Part shown: positions 24,038 to 30,781 of the stretch, piece after piece
How the letters are laid out: the number at the start of each line of letters is the position of its first letter
How positions within the stretch are numbered: the stretch's first letter is position 1
Assembly (NCBI RefSeq): GCF_014268785.2
Contig: NZ_JABWRD020000001.1
Location: 1,563,001-1,627,000 of the forward strand
Length of the DNA stretch: 64,000 bases
Source: Pseudomonas shirazensis
GTDB taxonomy: Bacteria > Pseudomonadota > Gammaproteobacteria > Pseudomonadales > Pseudomonadaceae
Reading direction: 5' to 3'
The notes under the pieces: model-generated
Seen by the model: only the letters and a program-made list of their open reading frames with translations
What the model was told of the DNA's origin: nothing
Database searches by the model: none
Made by a program: the position numbers and the translations under genes

Positions 24038-24393
24038 GCGGTAACAACAAGGAGTTGCAGGTGTCTGATGAAGAAGGCGCGGAGGTCGCGATTACGCCCG
24101 GGGCAAGACGGAAGCAAAAAATGGCCAAGGTCCCACTGCAGTCCTTGGAGGACTTCTTGGAGCGGATGCGACCTGGAAAATCTTGTGTTTTTTGTTCCGC
24201 CGGAGTTTACAAGCCAGCCCCGTCGCCGAAAGGTGGAACTGCGGGCGTGATAGCCACCCCGGCCGCCAACATCGCTAAAGTGGGCGTTTGGTTCTTCGCT
24301 GCCACTTGCAGCCAATGCGGAGATACTCGTTTTTTCCACGCACCTCAGACCTATGATGCCATGGCATCGGAACAAGGGTGGCCTGAGCTATGA
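24034..24393 (+). CDS. cI-linked cytoplasmic protein with paired Cys-x-x-Cys motifs, unknown
   Basis: 119 residues, coupled to cI by an ATGA overlap. Charged N-terminus, then CVFC (residues 51-54) and CSQC (about 88-91), a probable zinc ribbon with a Gly/Pro-rich stretch between. No membrane segment. Its expression should follow the repressor in lysogens, like lambda rexA. Function unknown; a sensor or effector of a superinfection response is one hypothesis. Confidence 0.85.
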   Translation: MSGNNKELQVSDEEGAEVAITPGARRKQKMAKVPLQSLEDFLERMRPGKSCVFCSAGVYKPAPSPKGGTAGVIATPAANIAKVGVWFFAATCSQCGDTRFFHAPQTYDAMASEQGWPEL

Positions 24394-24782
24394 CGGCGTG
24401 CGCCTACTTTGAGGCTGCGGAGTATGAGAGCTACTGCTCGGATGATAATTACGCTGCCGTAGGCTTCTTCTCCTACCTCGACAACACAGAGACATCTGTA
24501 GTGGTCGGGGTGGATACCGAAGAGATCTTAGTGATGTACACTTCCTATATGCACAGGATTGCAGTTGATAAAAGGAGGAAAATCATGAAGGGCTACCTGC
24601 ATTACGACCTAATGGACGTTCCCGTGATGATCGGAGCAGGATTCTTCTTCAATTCTATTTCCGGGGTCTCCTGGTCGCTCGTTTCCGAAGCCGCTGCTCC
24701 AGTTGGCTTGGGGCTGGCAGCGGCAGTGGCAGGTCTCGTCATTGGGGCGATTGTGTCGGTCAAAGCAAGGGAATCGCGATGA
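24390..24782 (+). CDS. cI-linked membrane protein, unknown
   Basis: 130 residues, ATGA-coupled on both sides. The first 75 residues are soluble and aromatic (YESYCSDDNYAAVGFFSYL). The last 50 hold one or two membrane segments (MIGAGFFFNSISGVSWSLV; GLGLAAAVAGLVIGAIVSV). AT-rich relative to the phage. Second of the three unknown genes behind cI. Confidence 0.83.
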   Translation: MTACAYFEAAEYESYCSDDNYAAVGFFSYLDNTETSVVVGVDTEEILVMYTSYMHRIAVDKRRKIMKGYLHYDLMDVPVMIGAGFFFNSISGVSWSLVSEAAAPVGLGLAAAVAGLVIGAIVSVKARESR

Positions 24783-25108
24783 CCATTTTTGAAGCTGCTG
24801 ACATTTATTTCGCAAACCTCCAGCCCGCCAGCACCCTCGTCGGGGTTTTGTCAGGGATTGTGTGCTTCATCCGGTACAAGTTCGACTCTTCTCGAGTTTT
24901 TGAATGCTTGGTCAGGGGGTTTGCATTTTCAACGCTGCCCAATGGGCTGGCGTTCGTATTCTGCTCTGCCTATCCTGAGTACATTTCAAAAATTTCAGAC
25001 TCTTCCGCAGCATTCCTTCTGGGTGGACTCGCCCTGATATTCATGCCGTTCGCTGTGACAAGGGTCGTGAATAAGTTTTTAGGTCACTCCAGCCCGGCCG
25101 TGGACTGA
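24779..25108 (+). CDS. cI-linked multi-spanning membrane protein, unknown
   Basis: 109 residues, ATGA-coupled to the previous gene, last of the cI operon. Hydrophobic segments lie at about 16-32, 46-66 and 78-96. AT-rich, with clear foreign composition. A membrane partner at the end of a repressor operon parallels lambda rexB, though there is no sequence resemblance that I can see. Confidence 0.82.
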   Translation: MTIFEAADIYFANLQPASTLVGVLSGIVCFIRYKFDSSRVFECLVRGFAFSTLPNGLAFVFCSAYPEYISKISDSSAAFLLGGLALIFMPFAVTRVVNKFLGHSSPAVD

Positions 25109-25135
25109 CTCAAAACACCCCGCGGTGATCAAAAG

Positions 25136-25157
25136 CCCACCACAGAGTGGGTTTTTT
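25136..25157 (+). terminator. Intrinsic terminator of the cI operon
   Basis: Stem CCCAC/GTGGG with a 6-nt loop, followed by six T, 28 bases after the last cI-operon stop. The rest of 25109-25222 is intergenic, with the promoter region of the next lipoprotein. Confidence 0.85.
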
Positions 25158-25222
25158 CATGCCTGCGTGATGGCTGAAGCCAGAGTGGTAGGATGGCGGC
25201 TTAATTAACAGGGAGGTCGTCA

Positions 25223-25531
25223 ATGATTCGCCAGATCCACCGATTCATTCTCGCAGCTGTCGTGGTCGTCCTGGCCGGTTGCGCGGGAACACCGTTCACG
25301 TTCGGGCAAGCCAGCCAGGTTAAGGTCGGCATGACCGAGGACCAGCTTTACGAGATCATGGGCAACCCCTACATGGTCACGTCCAGGGAAGAAGGCCAGA
25401 TGTGGGTGTATACCCATGCCACGGCTTTCGGCGGGGCCAAGTCCGTTTCGTTCGAGATGAAGGACGGCAAGGTCGCCAAGGTGCCGCACATCCCGAAGGA
25501 CTTCATCGCCAAGCCAAGCCCCGACGAGTGA
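25223..25531 (+). CDS. Lipoprotein with SmpA/OmlA (BamE-like) domain
   Basis: 102 residues. A signal peptide with lipobox VLAGC gives a lipid-attached Cys near residue 20. The mature part (VKVGMTEDQLYEIMGNPY followed by WVYTH) matches the BamE/SmpA fold. GGGAGG precedes the ATG. It stands alone between two terminators, so it probably has its own promoter. As a prophage-borne outer-membrane lipoprotein it may be a lysogenic conversion factor. Confidence 0.85.
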   Translation: MIRQIHRFILAAVVVVLAGCAGTPFTFGQASQVKVGMTEDQLYEIMGNPYMVTSREEGQMWVYTHATAFGGAKSVSFEMKDGKVAKVPHIPKDFIAKPSPDE

Positions 25532-25548
25532 TTCATCCGAAATATCGA

Positions 25549-25574
25549 AGCCCGCCAATGAGCGGGCTTTTTTT
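25549..25574 (+). terminator. Intrinsic terminator after the BamE-like lipoprotein
   Basis: 7-bp stem AGCCCGC/GCGGGCT with a 6-nt loop, followed by T residues, 18 nt after the stop codon. Confidence 0.87.
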
Positions 25575-25582
25575 GTGGGTGA

Positions 25583-26191
25583 TTACAGGTCACCTGGTTT
25601 GATCCCGATGGCCCTCAGCGATTCAGCAAGCGTAGGGTCGATCACTGCCTCCCCTGTTGTTGAAGCCGCTTGATTGATGCCAACCGTCCGGTACTTCAAG
25701 GTCTGCCCCGCAAGCATCTGCTTCAGGATTTTCTTGGCCTTCTCACCACCAGTGACAGTGTATGGACTCATCAACTGAGTCATATTGAGCATTGCCTGAT
25801 CCTGGGCCTGCTTGACCATAGCAGCCTGTTCGGGCGGAAGGTTTACAGCGTATTGGGGCGCCGAAGGTATCATGCTCACAGGGGTTTCCTGAGGCGTAAT
25901 AGTCCAGGCCTCATTCTGGTCGATGCGCAGTTGAACTGTCCCAACTGGAATCTTGAACCGGCCTCCAGACATCAGCCCCACGTAGATCTCATCGCCCTCC
26001 TTTCGCACAACTGGATAGAAGTGAAGCGACCTGGTCACGATTGAGCCCGAGGCCGGGAACTCGCTCGTCGTAACCATCATCGTGGTCTTATCCGTGAACT
26101 CGTCAGTAGTGCCAGTGGCCTGCCACGTTGGCCCCGCTGCGCATCCGCCGAGCGCAACAGCTGCCGCTAACACCGCGATGATCCCTTTCAT
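25583..26191 (-). CDS. Prophage-encoded lipoprotein, unknown
   Basis: 202 residues from the ATG at 26191 with GGAG upstream. N-terminal signal with lipobox ALGGC (Cys about residue 17), so a membrane-anchored lipoprotein. The mature region is beta-rich (FYPVVRKEGDEIYVGLMSGG), then helical (EKAKKILKQMLAGQTLKYR). It is convergent with the BamE-like gene and faces the OL-like region. Function unknown. The frame extends upstream to 26239, but the signal peptide fixes the start. Confidence 0.82.
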   Translation of the reverse strand: MKGIIAVLAAAVALGGCAAGPTWQATGTTDEFTDKTTMMVTTSEFPASGSIVTRSLHFYPVVRKEGDEIYVGLMSGGRFKIPVGTVQLRIDQNEAWTITPQETPVSMIPSAPQYAVNLPPEQAAMVKQAQDQAMLNMTQLMSPYTVTGGEKAKKILKQMLAGQTLKYRTVGINQAASTTGEAVIDPTLAESLRAIGIKPGDL

Positions 26192-26286
26192 TCCAGTCTC
26201 CACGTATTTGGTCGGCGCATTGTAGCAGAGCGCCACCACCGTCCACGGTAGTCAGGTAAGGGGTTTTTCTTGGCTCACATAAAAAA

Positions 26287-26330
26287 TAGCAGCACTGCTG
26301 TTGACTCGGTAATAACAGCAGTGCTACTTT
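26287..26330. promoter_or_regulatory. OL-like region: two repressor operators flanking an early left promoter
   Basis: Two copies of the OR motif, AGCACTGCT (26291-26299) and AGCAGTGCT (26317-26325), lie 26 nt apart centre to centre. Between them is TTGACT (26301-26306), and TACTTT follows at 26325-26330 after 18 nt, a plausible plus-strand promoter that repressor would cover. It would drive the early left operon. Looping with OR, 3.1 kb away, is possible. Confidence 0.85.
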
Positions 26331-26381
26331 TGTTTCACGCAGTCACCAAACAGGGACTGCAGAGGCCCTCACGGATCACCT

Positions 26382-26393
26382 GCTCTTTAACAC
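26382..26393 (+). promoter_or_regulatory. boxA-like antitermination site (nut-like) downstream of the early left promoter
   Basis: TGCTCTTTAACA is identical to the boxA of bacterial rRNA operons and lies about 45 nt after the predicted start of the early left transcript. A GAGGCCCTC motif is at 26362-26370. I see no clear boxB hairpin after it and no N-like gene. The stretch 26394-26635 has no convincing gene and appears to be untranslated leader. Confidence 0.7.
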
Positions 26394-26635
26394 TGATGGG
26401 AACCTCGCGGATCGATCCCGGCAACGGTACAGCGCGAGCAATAAATTCGATCCCCATGCCAGCTCTGGAACTGGCCAGCTCGAAGCCATGCGGCGCGCTC
26501 CCTCACTGAAAGCGTCAAGCGGGCCAAGGGTTGAGCTGCAAACGCTCCCTGCCAGGTAGCCCTCAGAACGGGCTGATGCACTGGTACAGCGGGCCACGCC
26601 GGGGAATTGGTGGAGGCTGCAGCAAGCAAGACAAA

Positions 26636-26678
26636 GATTTCACTGATGCAGCTTGGCGACAGGCTGCATTGGGAAATC
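26636..26678 (+). repeat. Covarying hairpin element, copy 1
   Basis: Outer stem GATTTC/GAAATC, a bulged A, then CTGATGCAGC pairing with GCTGCATTGG (two wobbles) around a 10-nt loop containing GGCGA. It ends 16 nt before the start of the next small gene. Copies 2 and 3 share the outline but differ at paired positions on both sides. Confidence 0.82.
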
Positions 26679-26694
26679 AACCCGGAGAGCAACC

Positions 26695-26868
26695 ATGTCG
26701 CATCCACAAGCTAATCGCCCATCCGCACGCTCGCTGATCCTCAAGCACAGCAAGGCCCGCTACATCGCGGTGAACGGTACCGCAGTCGGCAGCGCCGGAA
26801 CCACCCGCCACAAAGACGGGGCATTCCACAGTCAAGCTCGCCTGCTGCTGGCCAACCAGCTGCGCTGA
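26695..26868 (+). CDS. Small basic early protein, unknown
   Basis: 57 residues with GGAG 7 nt before the ATG. Ser/Arg/His-rich (SHPQANRPSARSLILKHSKA), no domain. It is the first translated gene after the boxA leader and hairpin copy 1. Function unknown. Confidence 0.65.
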   Translation: MSHPQANRPSARSLILKHSKARYIAVNGTAVGSAGTTRHKDGAFHSQARLLLANQLR

Positions 26869-26874
26869 CCGAGC

Positions 26875-26914
26875 GATTTACTGATGCCGCTTCGATGAGG
26901 CGGCATTGGAAATC
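26875..26914 (+). repeat. Covarying hairpin element, copy 2
   Basis: Outer stem GATTT/AAATC, a bulged A, then CTGATGCCGC pairing with GCGGCATTGG around a 9-nt loop (TTCGATGAG). Lies 39 nt before the next gene. Compared with copy 1, the A-G of the stem changes to C-C with matching changes on the other arm. Confidence 0.82.
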
Positions 26915-26953
26915 AAGGGTAAAATGCGGACTTGAAACTGAGGAGTTCCAGCA

Positions 26954-27136
26954 GTGAATAACAGCGAGAAGCCGAGCAAGAAGGAAATACTGGACGCGCT
27001 GGAGAACTTCTACCGTGCCTATGAGCGGGACGCACAATTCAAATATGGCTCCCAGACCCCTTGGAGGCCAGAGGACTCGGGTGAAGCTGCTGTCATCGCG
27101 GCTCACGACATACTGAAGCGCGCAGGCCGGCTGTAG
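26954..27136 (+). CDS. Small early protein, unknown
   Basis: 60 residues, GTG start with GAGGAG upstream. Charged helical protein (KKEILDALENFYRAYERD, then EAAVIAAHDILKRAG). Followed by an intrinsic terminator. No family recognised. Confidence 0.7.
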   Translation: MNNSEKPSKKEILDALENFYRAYERDAQFKYGSQTPWRPEDSGEAAVIAAHDILKRAGRL

Positions 27137-27155
27137 GCCTACGAATGCTTCCTGT

Positions 27156-27179
27156 AGCCCGCAAATCGCGGGCTTTTTT
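27156..27179 (+). terminator. Intrinsic terminator inside the early left operon
   Basis: 7-bp stem AGCCCGC/GCGGGCT, 5-nt loop, six T. It lies within the operon that starts at the OL-like promoter, so antitermination at boxA would be needed for the downstream genes, including those for recombination and integration. Confidence 0.85.
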
Positions 27180-27188
27180 GTGCCTGAC

Positions 27189-27229
27189 GATTCACTGAAG
27201 CACCTGGGCGACCGGGTGCTTTGGGAATC
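27189..27229 (+). repeat. Covarying hairpin element, copy 3
   Basis: Outer stem GATTC/GAATC, a bulged A, then CTGAAGCACC pairing with GGTGCTTTGG around a 10-nt loop (TGGGCGACCG). It ends next to the GGAGG of the following gene. The inner stem differs from copies 1 and 2 with both arms changed together. Confidence 0.82.
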
Positions 27230-27246
27230 CACTGGAGGAAATGAAG

Positions 27247-27513
27247 ATGCGACCAGTAATGACCATGGCGGCAGTGCACGATGACCGTGGCCGCCGGACG
27301 GGGATCGTAGACGCGGCCGAAGGCAAGTTCCACGGCTGGGGCGTCGAGTACGAAGAGTTCGAGAACGGCCCTGGCAACTACAGCGTCGCCATCGTCGAGA
27401 TGGCAGATGGCACGGTCCAGACGCTGATGCCTTGGGCGATCCGCTTCTTGGATGGTGAGGACGCCAAGCAGCAGAACCTGAATGACTTCCTCGCTCGGCC
27501 AGCCATTGGCTGA
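27247..27513 (+). CDS. Small early protein, unknown
   Basis: 88 residues from the ATG at 27247, 8 nt after GGAGG (an ATG at 27241 is too close). Beta-rich (HGWGVEYEEFENGPGNYSVA, then VEMADGTVQTLMPW), resembling a small barrel. No known family. Confidence 0.7.
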   Translation: MRPVMTMAAVHDDRGRRTGIVDAAEGKFHGWGVEYEEFENGPGNYSVAIVEMADGTVQTLMPWAIRFLDGEDAKQQNLNDFLARPAIG

Positions 27514-27587
27514 CTGATTCCCTGACAGCCGGAAAGACGGCCCGATGCCCTGTTCCCCATCGCAGGCTGCATCGGAGTGTGATCTGA

Positions 27588-27713
27588 ATGCGCAGGCTGA
27601 TGCGCGAGTGTAAGACCTGGTGGATCGCGGGAATCATGGCCGGCAAAGTGAGTAAGCGCCCAGATGGCCATGGCGAGTCCAACAATAAGCGGCTGAAACC
27701 TTCGCCCCGGTGA
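27588..27713 (+). CDS. Possible 41-residue basic protein in a 385-base gap
   Basis: ATG at 27588 with GGAG 10 nt upstream. The protein is very basic (MRRLMRECKTWWIAGIMAGK at the start). An inverted repeat CCGATGC/GCATCGG (27542-27548, 27569-27575) precedes it. The rest of 27514-27898 shows no convincing gene. A minus-strand frame across the gap looks like a shadow. Low confidence. Confidence 0.3.
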   Translation: MRRLMRECKTWWIAGIMAGKVSKRPDGHGESNNKRLKPSPR

Positions 27714-27898
27714 AACCCCGGTGTCACTGAGGCCGCTAATAGCCAAGCCGGAGATCAGCGCCGGCCAGATCACACCCCGATGCATCCCGCATCCCCTTCC
27801 CTTCACTTCGACCGCATTGGCAGGCGCCAGGCCACCTTTCACGGTGGGTTTGGTCACCTTCGCCTGGCTCCTGACCAATGCGGCCAGAGGACTTCGCA

Positions 27899-28138
27899 AT
27901 GTGCGATTGCAGACAGAAATTCGAGCAAGCCGCAGTAGAGCGGTATCCGGGAATCACCGGTGCCAAGGCGACCCTGCAGGGTTACATGCTTATCCCAGCT
28001 GGGCGCCAGTATGCGGAATGTGAGGTCGTCGGAACCCGCACTACCGCCAAGGGCAAAGAGATCAAGGCCAAGGCAACCATCAACGTGCTTGGCAGCTACT
28101 GCATGTTCTGCGGTGAGAAGCACCCGGAGGCAGCATGA
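27899..28138 (+). CDS. Small Cys-containing early protein, unknown
   Basis: 79 residues with AGAGGA before the ATG. CDC near the N-terminus and CMFC near the C-terminus could bind zinc. The middle is beta-rich (GRQYAECEVVGTRTTAKGK). Overlaps the next gene by 4 nt. Confidence 0.75.
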   Translation: MCDCRQKFEQAAVERYPGITGAKATLQGYMLIPAGRQYAECEVVGTRTTAKGKEIKAKATINVLGSYCMFCGEKHPEAA

Positions 28139-28392
28139 GCGGCTGGATCAAGTGCAGCGACAGGCTGCCCGAGCTACAGGATGACTCTGTTCTCGCTTAC
28201 GCAGACGGCACATCAAAGCACGCCGGGCGCCATGCGTGGCCAAAGGGCGGCATCGACATGGTGCACATCCAAGACTACTTCGGCGATGTCACCGCCGGTC
28301 TGGATGAAGCCGGCAACCAGCTCTACACGAAGATGTACCTGAGCAACGGTGTCACCCACTGGCAGCCCCTCCCTTCCCCACCCACCGAGTAA
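28135..28392 (+). CDS. DUF551 family protein
   Basis: 85 residues. WIKCSDRLPE at the start and THWQPLPSPP at the end are the two signature motifs of DUF551, a family frequent in phage early regions. Function unknown. ATGA-coupled to the preceding gene. Confidence 0.88.
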   Translation: MSGWIKCSDRLPELQDDSVLAYADGTSKHAGRHAWPKGGIDMVHIQDYFGDVTAGLDEAGNQLYTKMYLSNGVTHWQPLPSPPTE

Positions 28393-28412
28393 CCCACCAC
28401 CAGGAGGCGACC

Positions 28413-28832
28413 ATGTCCGCACTTCAAGCAGCACAATGGCAGTACGACAACCGGTTGCCTCCTGAGGTGAGTGAAACGCCGCAGGAGCGCGCAGAGCGCC
28501 ACTGGATTGAGGAAGGCATCGACCAACTGATGCGGGGCTCGGACTACCTGTTCCAGCGCCGTATGCGACCTCAGCAAGGCGTGACCTACGAGCGCTTCGC
28601 TTTGGCCGTGGACGAGTTCGCAATGGATCAGCTTGCCCAGTCTCGCAGCAACTCCGCCCTGGGGCACCTGGTGCTGGACGGTCACCGCCGGAATGGGGCA
28701 GACGCTCAGATGAGCACGCACAAGCTGCTTTCGGTGGCCGATCCTGACGCAGCTTTGCGCCAAATCGCTGCAGAGCTGATCGCCCCCTTTGCTGAGCAAG
28801 GAGTTCTGGCTCAGGCCGAGGAGGCGCAGTGA
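28413..28832 (+). CDS. Phage early protein, unknown
   Basis: 139 residues with AGGAGG before the ATG. Acidic and helical. The start resembles short Pseudomonas phage proteins with RLPPEVSETPQERAERHW. The stop overlaps the GTG of the next gene. No domain recognised. Confidence 0.72.
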   Translation: MSALQAAQWQYDNRLPPEVSETPQERAERHWIEEGIDQLMRGSDYLFQRRMRPQQGVTYERFALAVDEFAMDQLAQSRSNSALGHLVLDGHRRNGADAQMSTHKLLSVADPDAALRQIAAELIAPFAEQGVLAQAEEAQ

Positions 28833-29023
28833 GAAGCCCTCATGTCCTGATCGATCAGCAACTGGATGCCATGACCCACCCCGGCACGCCTACCAGCTAC
28901 TCGATGATCATCTCTCATCAGCTGACGGCAATGCTGGGTGACGGGCGCATCACCATCGAAGAGTTCAACCACTACTGCGGGCGCCTCAACAGGATTGTTG
29001 ATGGGCGCAAGGAGGTCGCGTGA
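28829..29023 (+). CDS. Small early protein, unknown
   Basis: 64 residues from a GTG that overlaps the previous stop (GTGA). Contains DGRITIEEFNHYCGRLN, vaguely EF-hand-like in pattern but without the required spacing of ligands. Coupled on both sides. Confidence 0.68.
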   Translation: MRSPHVLIDQQLDAMTHPGTPTSYSMIISHQLTAMLGDGRITIEEFNHYCGRLNRIVDGRKEVA

Positions 29024-29196
29024 CTACACCAATCGTGAAGACGCTCATCGACGAGCAGATCGAGGAAGTTAAGGCCGCCCAAGTGCGCGGCACTCTGCGT
29101 TTCCCAGTGGGCATGCGTGTGGCAGACCTGCCCTACCCGATCAAGGCCGACTGGCTGAAGCGCCGTCCCATGGCGCGACCGAGGCCATGCCCGTGA
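29020..29196 (+). CDS. Small basic early protein, unknown
   Basis: 58 residues, GTG start overlapping the previous stop by 4 nt and preceded by GGAGG. Sequence MTTPIVKTLIDEQIEEVKAA, then a Pro/Arg-rich tail (RRPMARPRPCP). No family recognised. Overlap with both neighbours supports it. Confidence 0.65.
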   Translation: MTTPIVKTLIDEQIEEVKAAQVRGTLRFPVGMRVADLPYPIKADWLKRRPMARPRPCP

Positions 29197-29309
29197 CCCG
29201 CTACCAACGCGCCCGCCGCCTGGTGATATGGCGCGGTTCCTTCTCTGCCATCTTCGCCTGCACCTTCTTCATGCTCGCCAGCGCACTGGCTGGCTCAATC
29301 ACTTCCTGA
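29193..29309 (+). CDS. Tiny single-span membrane protein
   Basis: 38 residues, GTG start overlapping the previous stop (GTGA). A basic N-terminus (TRYQRARR) precedes one membrane segment (FSAIFACTFFMLASALAG). The following 29310-29483 contains GC-rich hairpins but no gene that I can support. Confidence 0.55.
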   Translation: MTRYQRARRLVIWRGSFSAIFACTFFMLASALAGSITS

Positions 29310-29483
29310 TCACACATCCGGCGCACGGCGGACCTTCGGGATAACCGTACCCCTTCGGGAGCGTAAGCGGCGAGAGCGCGCAACCATCCACCGCAGCCAG
29401 GGCCTGGAGCGTACCTCCGTGCCTGGGTGACCTGGCATTCCCCTATTCCAACTGACGGCGCCGGCCTGGCGCGAGGTTTTCCA

Positions 29484-30215
29484 ATGTCCAATACCAATTT
29501 GCGCATCTGGGAGCAGGTGCAGACCACCGATACCCGATTCACCAAGGACGCCAAGGTCGGCGGCCAGCAGATCACCAGCCTGAACGGCACCGCGATGGTC
29601 ATGAAGGCGACCGAGTTGTTCGGCCCGGTGGGCATCGGTTGGGGCTGGAAGATCATCGAAGAGCGCTTCGACGATGGCCACGAAATCTACGCTGGCGAAG
29701 GCGACAAGCGCGCCTGCATTGGCCGCGAGATCGGCCACACCGTGAAGATCTGCCTGTGGTTCGTGCAGGACGGCCAGCGAGGCGAGATCGAGCAGTACGG
29801 CTGCACCCGGTACCAGTACAAGACGAACTACGGCATGACCACCGATGGCGAGGCACCGAAGAAGTCGCTTACTGACGCCATCAAGAAAGCGCTTTCCATG
29901 CTCGGTTTCAGCGCCGACGTATTCCTCGGAATGTTCGACGACCAAAACTACGTCCAGCAGCTGCAGGCCGAGCAGGCCATCGAGCAAGCCGAAGATCGCG
30001 AAGCCGAGATGGAGAGGCAGAAACAGGAGCGCCTCGACTACATCAAATCCGTAGTCGAAACCATGCAGGGCGCCCAGTCGCTGCAAGAGCTGAAGAAGCT
30101 TCACGATCATGCCGTACGCCGCTTGAAGGCTCGAAATGACGACACTGCAATCAAGCGGGTTGCCAAGGAGCTGAGCGATCTCGCGCCGAAATTCACCCAG
30201 GAGGCCGCCGCATGA
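29484..30215 (+). CDS. Single-strand annealing protein, Rad52-like
   Basis: 243 residues from the ATG at 29484 with GAGG upstream. The central motif KSLTDAIKKALSMLGFSADV matches the D-A-x-K-x-A-x-x-x-x-G signature of Rad52/Sak-type phage recombinases, and the N-terminal half (GTAMVMKATELFGPVGIGWG) fits the same fold. A charged coiled coil follows. It would anneal single strands during phage recombination. No 5'-3' exonuclease partner is encoded beside it; the next gene is Gp157. Confidence 0.78.
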   Translation: MSNTNLRIWEQVQTTDTRFTKDAKVGGQQITSLNGTAMVMKATELFGPVGIGWGWKIIEERFDDGHEIYAGEGDKRACIGREIGHTVKICLWFVQDGQRGEIEQYGCTRYQYKTNYGMTTDGEAPKKSLTDAIKKALSMLGFSADVFLGMFDDQNYVQQLQAEQAIEQAEDREAEMERQKQERLDYIKSVVETMQGAQSLQELKKLHDHAVRRLKARNDDTAIKRVAKELSDLAPKFTQEAAA

Positions 30216-30775
30216 GCAGCCTCTACCCGCTTACCAAGCAGATGATGGAGTTGGCCGCCATGGCCGACACCGACGACGAGGGCCTCAAGCAGGCCATTCA
30301 AGACACCATGGACGGTATCGCGGGTGAGTTCGGCGACAAGGCCGACAACATCGTCATGCTGCGCCGCAACATTGACGGCGAGGTCTTAGCCATCGATGCC
30401 GAGATTGAGCGCCTCGCCGAACTCAAGCGCCTCAAGAAAAATGCGGTCACGCAGATCAGCGACTACCTGCGCCGCAACATGGAGGCCGCCAACATCAAAT
30501 CGATTAAGCGCCCGCTGTTCACCATCACCCTGGCCGCGGCCCCCGAGAAAGTGATCGTGGACAAGCTGGATGAGATCCCCGATGAGCTAGTCCGGGTGCA
30601 GGTGACTGAGGACCCGGACAAGAAGGCGATTGCCGCCAAGCTCAAGGCCAACCGCGAGCACAACGAAGCAGTCCGCAAGCGCATGGCCGCCGGCGAGGAC
30701 TGCGAACACGAACTGATCCCTGACGCGCCTTGGGCCCACCTTGAGCGCGGCGAAAGCTCGATTCGAATCAAGTGA
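30212..30775 (+). CDS. Siphovirus Gp157 family protein
   Basis: 187 residues. Helical N-terminal half, then LKKNAVTQISDYLRRNMEAA and the beta segment IKRPLFTITLAAAPEKVIV, the hallmark of Gp157 proteins, which accompany recombination genes in many phages. Overlaps the annealing-protein stop by 4 nt. Precise role unknown. Confidence 0.88.
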   Translation: MSSLYPLTKQMMELAAMADTDDEGLKQAIQDTMDGIAGEFGDKADNIVMLRRNIDGEVLAIDAEIERLAELKRLKKNAVTQISDYLRRNMEAANIKSIKRPLFTITLAAAPEKVIVDKLDEIPDELVRVQVTEDPDKKAIAAKLKANREHNEAVRKRMAAGEDCEHELIPDAPWAHLERGESSIRIK

Positions 30776-30781
30776 GGCAGC

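Noticed and set aside
27541..27575. Possible fourth copy of the covarying hairpin
   Set aside because: An inverted repeat is present (CCGATGC/GCATCGG), but it lacks the GATT outer stem, the bulged A and the loop features of the three copies.
26741..27727. 328-codon minus-strand open frame across the small early genes
   Set aside because: Arg/Ser/Pro-rich, covers three small genes with ribosome-binding sites, a terminator and two of the hairpin elements. A shadow is more likely.
27378..27899. 173-codon minus-strand frame over the 27514-27898 gap
   Set aside because: Partly hydrophobic, but it overlaps a supported plus-strand gene, lacks a clear start and runs against the operon.
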